From positions 10,672,388-10,736,387 of the forward strand of contig OZ025281.1 of NCBI GenBank assembly GCA_964019165.1: a stretch of DNA of 64,000 nt, written 5' to 3'. The translations under genes and the position numbers were made by a program. Position 1 is the first letter of the stretch. Each line of letters starts with the position of its first letter. This DNA is from Mastigias papua. Taxonomy: Eukaryota > Cnidaria > Scyphozoa > Rhizostomeae > Mastigiidae. The notes beneath the pieces are model-generated. The model saw nothing but the letters and a program-made list of their open reading frames with translations, had not been told where the DNA came from and searched no databases. Below, piece by piece: positions 54,280 to 64,000 of this stretch.

Positions 54280-55567
54280 GTAAGCTTTTGTATTAAATTT
54301 TACTTTAAAACACAGCAGCTTTTTCACGCCTCCATTATTGTTTTATATACATTCATGGTTCCTTTTAGTACTTTTTTGCATTCGCTCAGTAATATATTTC
54401 TTGCCTACTGGGATATATGATTATTGCTACCAATTAGAGATTTTTCTGAAAAGAAATTTTATATAAGTAATTATGGAATGATACCTGCAAGATCAGAAAT
54501 CTGTCAACATGACAGATATTCTAAATTACATTTTCTATCTTCCAAGATTTTCTGAATAATACTTTTAAGCTACTTCCCTCTAATGAGGGGCTACCAGGAT
54601 TTTGGAGTAATCCTTGGCATTTGTATTATTTTATTAACTGTATTACTTTTCGTTAAATGGCTATTTGGTAGTTATGCCTATCATACTCCCAATGGAATCG
54701 TTTCTTGTTTGTAAAAGTTTGGTATTGTATATTGTATGGTATTTTGTATTGCTCACAGGTGTAACAACAATTTCATTATGCGTCATTTTCATTGTAATCT
54801 GGTTAAATTTGCTTTTAAATTTTGATTGGTTGATTAAATATAAGACTGTATGTTAACCGGGCAGAATGACTACAAAACATTTTGAGCCATTACACACAGA
54901 AACGCGACCAAGTGCTTGTATAAAAATGCAATTCAAATGCTGTTACAGTATTGCAAAGCATATCGTGACAATAATTGAGTTTAAGCCGCAACTAAGGACT
55001 CTGGATCTAGAATCAGATGTCATTCTAAAGTAAGACAAAGAGCTGAGCATTCATTGTCTTTATGATTTACATGTTGGGCTTGCTTTCCAATCAAAATTGG
55101 AGAGATATGAATATGTGGTAAAATTTTATTGGTATTTAAAGCAATCAACTATCAATATGTTCAAAGATAAGGAAGTAGAGTCAAAGAATCTCAAAGGTGA
55201 TATTCTATTGAAGATAATTAATGGGCTAGAACTGGCTTGAACTTTGTATATAGTGTGGAGGCATTTAATAACTACATAGTACAGTAGTTATAAGCATATT
55301 TGTAAGTATTTATAATGATGAAATCAGTTATCATGTAATTATGCTGTGTTATGTTGTCAGTAAATGAATGACTAAGATGAAAATCTAGGATAAATGGACG
55401 GATGTTGAGTTGCATTTTCGTCTTTTGCGGATGACAAATTGAGCTCTAGCACTGAGAACAGATGAAGAATGAAAATTGGCAAAATGTTGTTGAATTACAG
55501 ATGCCAAATAAGAAGATCATTTTATCTAAAGCTGGATAAAGATCTATTTTGGACTATTCATTTCTAG
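54280..55567. other. Intron, nothing recognised
   Basis: No supported feature. Confidence 0.5.
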
Positions 55568-55741
55568 AGCCAGTTGATGGGAACTACTCTCCATGGACTA
55601 CTTGGTCACATTGTGACAAGTATTCATTTGGTGGAAGGCAGAATCGAACCCGATTATGTGATAATCCAAAACCAAAATACTATGGAATCTGTTATGGAGA
55701 CCCAGTTGAAACTAGATATTGCAACATGGAATCAAAACTTG
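55568..55741 (+). CDS. T3: TSP1 repeat exon lacking the C2-C6 pair
   Basis: A 58-codon phase 1-1 exon; acceptor ATTCATTTCTAG, donor GTGTAT. It starts with GNYSPWTTWSHC. Cysteines C1 (SHC), C3 (RLC), C4 (GIC) and C5 (RYC) are present. C2 is replaced within DKYSFGG and C6 within NMESKLG. C2 and C6 are disulfide partners in the TSP1 fold, so again one complete bridge is missing. The R-x-R-x-R strand for the tryptophan ladder remains. Confidence 0.9.
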
Positions 55742-56460
55742 GTGTGTATGAACTAATTAAATTTAATATTCATTCTATTGATATTTTCAACAATCTGATT
55801 CTATGGTTCCAGACGAGTTAAAAGATGGCTGGCAAGTCAAAAAATTTGCCAGTGACTTCAACAAAAAGTGAGAAGGGAGCCCGCAAGTTCCCTACTTCTG
55901 CAGCCCTCCGATCTGATAATTACAAATTACTACCTAACACTCACGGAATGCACCTGCGTTTTGTCTCTAATTCCATTCGATTTCATTCATGATATAATAC
56001 AGATGAACCAAAAGGGGAATTTTAAAGATATGGTGTCGTGCTCTCTCTTGTTTTCCCCCTAACGGGTTGTCTATTCAGCCCTGATATAACGCGGTGTTAT
56101 TATAGAGACGGACTGTCTAGAGCAGTAGGAAATATATATTGCAAATGAAAGTATATGCACTAATTAGAGAATAGATTTTGCTACAAAATCTGAAAAGAAT
56201 TTACAGTATAAAACGGATCAGAAAAGAAATGTTATTAATTAGAGATAGCTAAATAAGTTTTTTGAATGCATATTCACAGACGATGTTTTAATCCATTATG
56301 TCAAAATATCAAGCTTTAAGCACAGGAAGTTAGAAAAAACGGTAACAACTTGCTTACCAGTTTCATTCTGACTTTTCCTTCCCATCCAGGAAAATGATAT
56401 TGTTGTTGCTCCCTATTGAACTTAAAAGTTCTTTACATTGGATTGTGCACTTTTGTGCTT
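55742..56460. other. Intron, nothing recognised
   Basis: No supported feature before the transposon that follows. Confidence 0.45.
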
Positions 56461-58342
56461 CAGTGGCGGATTCAGACTAAAATCTGACAGGGGCTGAACA
56501 TCACGAGTGTGGGCGTGGTGGGTGTGGTCAGTTTGGAAGTAGGCTTTATGCAATGAAATTATAGAGCGAAATATTTGATGATCAATCACATTTATGTGCT
56601 ACGAAGTTTATCAGCCCTGTCCTAACAATTCACCACAAGATCTGGACGATGTTCAGTACTTGAAGTGATGGTTCTGCTTATCTGTTCTCCGCTCGACATT
56701 CAGAATAGCAAATCATTTTTAAATCTACGACATTCTGTATCTAAATAGGCTTGAGATGTACATTGCCAATTCAATCAACCGACCGCACAGAACAAGTAGA
56801 TCTAAAAGCTCCAATGTATTTGCTACTGTAACGAAACATATCGTGTGACAGTGACGCAAAGCACACCATGGCATCATTATCCTTAGAAGAATGGTCTATT
56901 TTGCTCGTATTTATCGCGCCTACACAGTAAACAGTGTTTAATGCTATCGACTTCCTGAGACTCATCGTGATTCTGTTTTAACACATTACGCATGGGTCAC
57001 TGAGGTGAAAAGGAAGCAAAGAACAACAAAGTGGCAGTTCTTATCCAAGACGGAGATTTAATTTATGTACCGTGCAGTTATGTCGAACCAAATCAATTCG
57101 CAGACTTTAGGCTTTTCAGATAAAGTACAAGTAACTGATTCGACTCAAGTAATGACATCTAAACTAGTCCTGAGAGTCACTCACCGCCAACAACAAAATG
57201 CAAACAGGGTCCTACAGATGCAAGCGGCTATCAAGTCATCCTGCCTAAAAGCAGACACAATAGCTCTAACCAGAAGCCCCACGTATCAAAATTAACAGTT
57301 TAACAAAGTGCAGTATTTATATACGTATTCCACCTCATACATTCGCTTAAAGCTGGCTACGGCGCTACGGCGCTGCGGCGCTACAAATGGCTCACTACTG
57401 TTGTAGTCTGAACACGTAATTCCTGTTACCTATATTCTCTTACCTTTTAAGCTTTCTTCACCAATAATGCGTTCGGCTGCCTTCACATGTTACTCCAAAA
57501 GTATCTAACGAACATTTCGAAATAGGAACATGGCACTGATTTCAGTAAACAACACGTATCTGATGAACTCGCATGAAATCTCCTTTATGTGGTTCTGGTT
57601 CTAGATGCCTGTTAGCACTTTTTTATCATCGAGTGCATTTTACTGGCCGGAATGCACCCAAAGACGCATCGGATATCCAATAAAACCATGATTCAAAGAC
57701 AAAAGATATTCCGAGCCCCCTTGGTCTATAGAATACTCAATTTGAACGGGGGCTCAAAGCGTCCATGAGAAATTTACTGGCTGCACGTGACTACAGAAAT
57801 CGCTTAGTATCCAATCGTCTGTTAGTATCTTGATTACAAAACAATCAATATTCCGAGCCCCCCTCGCCCGTAGAATACACTGTTAAAACACATTGCATTT
57901 TACCGACCAGGGGGGCTCGGAATATTCATTGTCTTGAGATCAAGATACTTGCAAACGATTGGACACTGGATGGCTTGCTGCGTCACGTGCAGTCAGTAAA
58001 TGTTTCGACGACGTTTTGAGCCCCGGTGAAATCGAGTATTCCATAGACCAAGGGGGCTCGGATTGTCCATTGTCTCTTGATGGAGATCCTGACAAAAGAT
58101 TGGACACCTAACACATATTTCGGTCAATGGTAGTCCGCAAAATACATACAAACGCTCTGTTGACATTTGTTTTTCTACATTTTGCCACTTTTGCCGACCC
58201 GAAAGAGCTGCAATACTTGCAAAGTGTCCTATGTAGCATCTATATATAGGAAGATTTGTTAAAGTGAAAGAATATTATATTCTTAAACCTAGACTCTGAC
58301 TGGGGCTCAAGCCCCCCTAGCCCCTCTCTGGATCCGCCACTG
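56461..58342. mobile_element. DNA-transposon-like element with CAGTGGCGGATYCAGA ends (hAT-like)
   Basis: CAGTGGCGGATTCAGA at 56461 and its complement TCTGGATCCGCCACTG ending at 58342 form terminal inverted repeats of about 16 bp. TGTGCTT lies just outside on the left (56454-56460) and occurs at 58341-58347 on the right, overlapping the last two bases of the element, so it is an imperfect candidate target duplication. No transposase is recognisable. A GC-rich CGCTACGG tandem lies at 57357-57385. A separate foldback structure is nested near its right end. hAT affinity is inferred from the terminal sequence only. Confidence 0.6.
57671..58108. repeat. Composite palindrome built from a repeated unit
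   Basis: The arms at about 57671-57880 and 57890-58108 are inverted copies, and each contains two related units with AATATTCCGAGCCCCCCT or ATATTCCGAGCCCCCTTGGT, so the unit occurs four times, two in each direction. The centre is near 57885. It is nested in the 56.5-58.3 kb element. Confidence 0.82.
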
Positions 58343-58659
58343 TGCTTTGTAATACAATGGGCTACTACTTTTATTGAACCTTCATGCCGGATTACTAGAG
58401 AGGGGAATTAACGTTTCAAAGTACAGACCAAAAGCGGGAGTATTACAGAGACAAAAATATATTAGAGCGGGCAAGAATACAAGAGACCTGTTACGATATT
58501 GTTACGATGTTACGCTGTTATGATGTTGTTATACATTTGCATAATTTCTATATTTTAGCTTTCTGTGTGATTGAAATTGCTTGTCAATTACGTTTCTAGC
58601 ATATCTAAATAGTTTTAATAAATGACAGACATTGTCACATTTTCTTGTTTCTTGCGCAG

Positions 58660-58830
58660 ATCGATCGACGTGTGTGAATGCAACAGACTACATCACCAAC
58701 TACACAGAGTGCTGCATGCTTAATATCTCGATGGACAGTGGAAAAATCTATCATAATTGTACCTACAACAAAACATCGTCCTCCTATACGTGTCCTTTTG
58801 ATCGCTTTGGCTTTAGATATGGGATATGTC
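58660..58830 (+). CDS. D3: complete cysteine module exon
   Basis: A 57-codon phase 1-1 exon; acceptor TTGTTTCTTGCGCAG, donor GTTAGT. It encodes D-R-S-T-C, twelve residues, CC, fourteen residues, C, ten residues, and then C-P-F-D-R-F-x6-C. All six cysteines are present. V-N-A-T directly after C1 is an N-glycosylation site shared with D4, and N-I-S, N-C-T and N-K-T add more. With D4 it defines the module. I do not recognise the fold. Confidence 0.9.
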
Positions 58831-59231
58831 GTTAGTATACATTATTTATTTTTAAATCATAGTTGCGAACGACCCCATTTCACATTTGATCAGTGTTCAG
58901 CTTACCAGGACTCCTTTAAGTTGCAGTTCAACACAAAATATGCAGTTCCAGAGGCAAACCTGTACAGAATACATTCTAGTGATGTATTATTTAATGTTCT
59001 ATTTGCGTGTAGCACTTAGGCTGTATGCGTTGTATTGTAGAACATGTGTTTTTGACTCTGTGTACGTGCTCTATGCAGTTTGCAGCTATAAGGAAAGTAG
59101 TTATCTGTTCCTATATAAAGCCAAGCTATACCCACACTGTATAATTGATGACAGTAGATGCAGTTTTTATGCTTACCAAAAGTGACCGCATACAATTTTA
59201 AGTGTTACTTTGAATGCCTTCTTTCTTACAG
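58831..59231. other. Short intron
   Basis: 401-bp intron without other features. Confidence 0.6.
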
Positions 59232-59405
59232 ATCCAAGAAATGGAAACCTGTCTGAATGGTCCAAATGGTCGAATTGCTCTCACAATTGCTTTACCGGGA
59301 CGAGAACGCGGTTCAGGACTTGTACTAATCCACCTGCGTTTTATGGTGGTGTTTGTATTGGAAATGTTTCGCAAATGGAATACTGTAATAAACAACCATG
59401 CTATG
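59232..59405 (+). CDS. T4: complete TSP1 repeat exon
   Basis: A 58-codon phase 1-1 exon; acceptor CTTTCTTACAG, donor GTGAGT. It starts with GNLSEWSKWSNCSHNC and has one W-x-x-W. All six cysteines are present (SNC, HNC, RTC, GVC, EYC, QPC), as are the R-T-R-F-R-T-C strand and the CIG turn. It is the closest relative of T2 in the N-terminal half (C-S-H-N-C-F-T-G-T in both), so T2 and T4 probably arose by duplication of a D-TSP1 unit. Confidence 0.93.
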
Positions 59406-60482
59406 GTGAGTTTGTCCTCAATATATGAACTTCTAAGTGCATTTGTGTTAGAATATAGCCTTTAACCCCTTATGTCATATGACACCTAAGTACTTGATGA
59501 TATAGTGAAGACATTACCAAGATAACAAACAGACGTACCAGCGGGCAATTAATCAGATAAAGCATTAGAATGTAAAAGAGACGAGTCACATAAGACGCAA
59601 AATCTATGCACACATTTACTAATGGCCGTAGACATAGTTTATTCCATTTCCAATATATAGACTACCCCCACAATGAACGCTGATTCCTCAGGTTTCTAAT
59701 CTCCTTGGAATTAATGAGAAATTTAGCTTAGAAGAACGGCAACTCACTGCCATACAACTAAAGTACGCCAAGATTTATTTTCGTTACTCCACTGCCTATA
59801 TATAAAGTGTTGATTTTGTAAAATACTGTTGTCCCGTGTAATGCATGTAATAGATATTCAAATACGTTTAAAAAAGTTTCAAAACGCTACGGTTAAGTCA
59901 TAAATTTTCTACTGAAGCCTTCAATTCCTGCCAAAAGTCTTAGAATACTCATTTCATATTACTTCTTGACTAATAGCAAACTCCCTCATTCTCCAGTTAG
60001 AACAGTGCTGAATTAAACAGAGATTACATGTAGCAGAGACGTTCAGTCGCTCTCAAATAGTGCTCATGCAACTAAACTTTTACCTCGACATTGTTTTAAG
60101 GGGCAGGGGATCACTTGATTTCAAGTTTGAGCAGAATCTTACTATTGCCAACCAAACCGCATTATTCAGTAGCTTTTCCAAGGACTTTGGCAATGGTATT
60201 AGCTATATAGCTTTGATCTTTTTTAGCAATCTCTTTTTCAACTCGTTATCGATCTCCCTCTGAATTTATCTTTGTGCAGTATTGTGGACAATGGATTTCT
60301 ACGTCTCATGCATTTAAGCCTAATGAATCGATGTACATTGCTTTTTGCATGTAATTTTCAATCTGGTAGGTTTACATTGGATATACTTGTCAACAACATT
60401 GTGCATTGTCTTACAATATAATATTGTGTACGTCAATTATCTTCTTCTGTTCAGCTTATCTCCTGCTGCTTCATATTGCTAG
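59406..60482. other. Intron, nothing recognised
   Basis: No supported feature. Confidence 0.5.
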
Positions 60483-60644
60483 ATCTTTCCTCTTGTACGA
60501 ACGCAACTCTTAACGGACAGCAGCGCTGCTGCGCTTTCAATATCCCATTGAACTCAACTGGAAAAGTACACAAAGAGTGCAGTAAAGTCAATAACGAGTG
60601 GACTTGTGCGCTGGACCGATTCGAGCTAGAATATGCAACATGTG
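60483..60644 (+). CDS. D4: complete cysteine module exon
   Basis: A 54-codon phase 1-1 exon; acceptor CTTCATATTGCTAG, donor GTATGT. It encodes D-L-S-S-C, ten residues, CC, fifteen residues, C, eight residues, and then C-A-L-D-R-F-x6-C. Six cysteines. The T-N-A-T site after C1 matches D3, and N-S-T is a second site. It is the last D module seen; T5 is followed directly by T6. Confidence 0.9.
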
Positions 60645-60771
60645 GTATGTATAGTGGGCGATCTAATGAATCAGCTATTCATTGCATTCGATTTTCAAGC
60701 GAGAGTGAAATCTCTTCTGCATACGGGATTTTATGACATGTTATATATATATAAATATATATATATACATA

Positions 60772-61487
<716 letters not shown>

Positions 61488-61667
61488 ATAAAATCGATTA
61501 CCAGCTGACCCCTTGGTCACCATGGGCTGATTGCACGAAAAGAAGCTCCTGCAGTGAAACATATCGTGAGCGCAGTCGTACTTGCATCCCTCCAAGGTAT
61601 GGAGGCATTGTATGTAACGAGAGTCTCTTTGCAGAGGAGCGGTGCAATATGACAAATTGCCCACCAG
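61488..61667 (+). CDS. T5: complete TSP1 repeat exon
   Basis: A 60-codon phase 1-1 exon; acceptor CCTGCATTTTTAG, donor GTACCT. It begins QLTPWSPWADC and has one W-x-x-W. Six cysteines are present (ADC, SSC, RTC, IVC, ERC, TNC), with five residues rather than the usual three between C1 and C2. The R-E-R-S-R-T-C strand is kept. N-E-S and N-M-T are potential glycosylation sites. Confidence 0.93.
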
Positions 61668-63330
61668 GTACCTTACTCTATATTCTGATTATTATCTGTT
61701 TTAAAGTTAAGTCATGCATATGACTGGCTGTATAGCAGCTTTCACTTTTAGATTTCAATGACAGGAAGGACTAGTAGCGGTGACACGGAGGTTCTTGGCG
61801 ACATATCCCCCCACTTCTTTCCAGGATCAGTTGTTAAATTCATCCGAAATTAAGGAGAAAGATTTGGAGGAGCTGGGAGGTCCCTAGCAAGGGTTCGTCC
61901 TTTGTTCTGTCACGTCAGCGCTCTTCGTAACTGTTCAGTCCTCGTGTATATATAATGCACTCTTGTACTGAAGGAAGTAGACCTGAATGATACACTTCAT
62001 CAAGCGTTGTAGCACACTGGAGACCCCCAGTATGCGATGACTGTCGCCGCAACTCAAGTTTTAAATCAGTTAGGAGGTACAAAAAGGCTGTAATAGAATT
62101 GAGATGTCGATGAGGGTTATAAAAGAATGAGAACGAGTAATACCACACGGAAGAGATAAATGGAAGTTTATGTCATGTCATTAGATGGCTTTGTCATACA
62201 TGTAGAACTTTGCCATTAATGGATTTGTCCATGGTAAATGAACAAAGGGAGCGCAGAGGGGAACATTCTTGGAAAGTTGCTGAAAATTGATTAAACTTGA
62301 TAAGCTCCAGGCATCACTTCAACATGGCAAACTTATTTTTAGTAATTACAAAAGTCAGAAGTCAGAAGTAAAAAGTCAGGATCCGATCCCCTACGTAGTG
62401 GTAGCCTACGTCCCCTATGGACATTGTACTTGAAGAGACTGAGTTAAGTCGAATGGCAGACTCAAATTGTTTGTTTATGTTTGCTTCTGTTCGCTTTTTA
62501 TTTGTCTATGTGCGCTTAGCTACAAGTACAGAAGTCCTAATTAACCTTTGATTACATTCTAAAATCTACAATCGATAGCTTCTCGTCAAATTTCTCTGCG
62601 TCTTGGTTTTTAACGTACTATGCAGCAAGCAGCAGGTCTTTCAACGCTCAAGCTGATGGGAACTTTCCACTTCAGCCGCTTATATTTCCTACCAGTTTAC
62701 CCATGATTCCCCCCTAACAGAGTCGTTTTTGTTTAAAATTGCCTTAAAAACAAGTTTGAATTGTCTCTTGATAACGCTTGTCTTTGAAATTAGCCTTTAC
62801 TTCTTTTGTCTCATTACTACCAATTAACCAGTAAAAATTATTTTAAAGATTCTTTGGTAGCAGCTGAGCATAGGTCCGCCTTCATATTGTTGGAAACTGT
62901 GTTTTCTTGTCACGTGACGCACTCCTCGCGAATGTAGACCACGTTTTTCAGTATTGTATTTAGTCTAGTGTTAAGTACCGTGCTGTTAAGAACGCTTTAG
63001 AGAGTAAGTTTAAAACACATATTGGTTTTGTGGTAATCATATTAAAGCACGACACTATTAAGTTTACTTATTTACATTCTAGTAACATTATGCTGTTCTG
63101 TTTAATCGGGAGTTAGATATTCTGACAGAGAACAGTAGGTGGTGTGTACATACTGAAAAGGAAGTCAGAGGCTTTAAAATTTGCAAAAGCTCATTGAAGC
63201 CATAGAAAATTCGCTCTCTACATCTCCTCCAGCTGATGACCGCGTATCTGTGAATCTCTGCTTGTTGTGCTTTTGTGTTTCCAGTGGTTTTTTTGATGTC
63301 ATAATCTTTCCTGTCTCTCTTGCTTTGCAG
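61668..63330. other. Intron, no D module found
   Basis: I searched this interval for a D exon (CC and C-x11-C with DR) because of the alternation, and found none. Short tandem AGTCAGAAGT occurs near 62352. Nothing else is recognised. Confidence 0.6.
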
Positions 63331-63507
63331 ATACTTATTGGGGCAATTGGACACGTTCCTCTTCATGTAGTAGATCATGCGGCACTGGAACGAAAATCGA
63401 AAGAAGAGTGTGCCTTGATATTAAAACAAATCAGCATAAAGTTGATAGCGAGTGCGTTGGAGAATCAACAAGGACGATTAATTGTACAATCAGACAACAC
63501 TGTCCCG
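63331..63507 (+). CDS. T6: complete TSP1 repeat exon
   Basis: A 59-codon phase 1-1 exon; acceptor TTGCTTTGCAG, donor GTATTT. It starts TYWGNWTRSSSC and has W-x-x-W. The C-S-R-S-C-G-T-G segment fits the O-fucosylation consensus of TSP1 repeats. All six cysteines are present (SSC, RSC, RVC, SEC, INC, QHC). It is the most canonical repeat of the array and the last exon in the window. The donor shows that the gene continues to the right. Confidence 0.93.
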
Positions 63508-64000
63508 GTATTTTAATTTTAAATTAATCTTCATCTTCTTTATTTACCACCAATTAACTTGCATCGGCGTAATTTGCCTTTATAATCATGATTAGCATTT
63601 TCAAATATGAATCATCAACATAACTTTTGGTTTTAATCGATGAGTTGACTATTGACATCATTCAAATCTTTATCTCAATCATTATTATCAATTGAGAATA
63701 TTACAATTTTCACTATTGCATTCACCATTATCACCAAGCATGGTTATTTTCATCACTAACATTATCATCATCTGTCTGTTCTCCCTTTACGTCCCCTAGC
63801 GGGGGCCTGGGCTGACCCTTAGGCTGGCCATCAACTTCATCACCATCGTCATTATTATCATAATTATTACCATCATCATCATCATCGTCATTTATATCAT
63901 CATCATCATCATCATTATCACATCATCACTATCACCACTAACGTCATTACCAACATTATTAGCATCATTTTCAGTATCGTTATCACCGCTATCATTACTA
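63508..64000. repeat. ATC/ATT-rich intron start with dispersed repeat block
   Basis: From about 63690 the sequence is mainly ATC, ATT and CACC triplets, continuing to the window edge. At 63764-63835 lies the reverse-oriented relative of the 7.37-kb block (CTGTCTGTTCTCCCTTTACG, GGGGGCCTGGG, TGACCCTTAGG). Confidence 0.8.

Noticed and set aside
63700..64000. CRISPR-like or satellite array
   Set aside because: The triplets are degenerate ATC/ATT simple sequence without spaced repeats.

Overview
The window looks like a piece of a large, AT-rich, repeat-rich genome from an early-branching marine animal. A cnidarian is favoured over a sponge, but I cannot prove it. Supporting signs are spliced exons of about 60-180 bp separated by introns of up to about 16 kb, extracellular domains of metazoan type (EGF, thrombospondin type 1), a Penelope-like element with a hammerhead ribozyme, several LINE families, tRNA-derived SINE remnants, many foldback elements and very long (TA)n tracts. 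Nothing bacterial or organellar is visible.

The main cellular gene lies on the + strand from about 22.6 kb to beyond the right edge. Its reconstructed exons encode a possible signal peptide, one calcium-binding EGF domain, a thrombospondin type 1 repeat (T1), then an alternation of a small cysteine module that I do not recognise (called D here) with further TSP1 repeats: D1-T2-D2-T3-D3-T4-D4-T5-T6. Every exon after the first begins and ends in phase 1, so domains and exons coincide as in shuffled extracellular mosaics. The D module is about 52-57 residues. Its signature is a cysteine, a CC pair 10-12 residues later, a fourth cysteine, and a terminal C-x11-C that carries [LF]-D-[RK]. Two of the six TSP1 repeats and one of the four D modules have lost cysteines two at a time. 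In the TSP1 repeats the lost pairs are those expected to form one disulfide. This D/TSP1 array is the best candidate here for an undescribed system: a secreted or cell-surface mosaic with many N-glycosylation sites and W-x-x-W motifs.

Layout: 1-9.5 kb has no convincing gene, but holds a TA tract, foldback elements and a CR1/L2-type LINE 3' end with a long trinucleotide tail. A nearly intact Penelope-like element (RT plus GIY-YIG, 683 aa) and its hammerhead ribozyme occupy 9.85-12.18 kb. Two weak candidate exons lie at 13.3 and 17.2 kb; the second carries a D-like C-x11-C motif. A tRNA-like SINE sits between TA tracts at 16.6 kb, and a miniature inverted-repeat element at 21.4 kb. The EGF-T1 intron (24.8-33.9 kb) holds an RTE-type LINE with an exact 18-bp target duplication and decayed LINE fragments of probable restriction-like-endonuclease type. 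The T1-D1 intron (34.1-50.7 kb) holds Penelope-derived palindromes, a decayed hammerhead-like motif, a 0.6-kb TA tract, a pentanucleotide satellite and inverted-repeat elements. The 3' part (50.7-64 kb) is dense in D and TSP1 exons. It is interrupted by a Penelope 3' fragment with a dead ribozyme and by an element with hAT-like ends that contains a composite palindrome.

All domain and family names come from reading motifs in the sequence. No database search or expression data was available.
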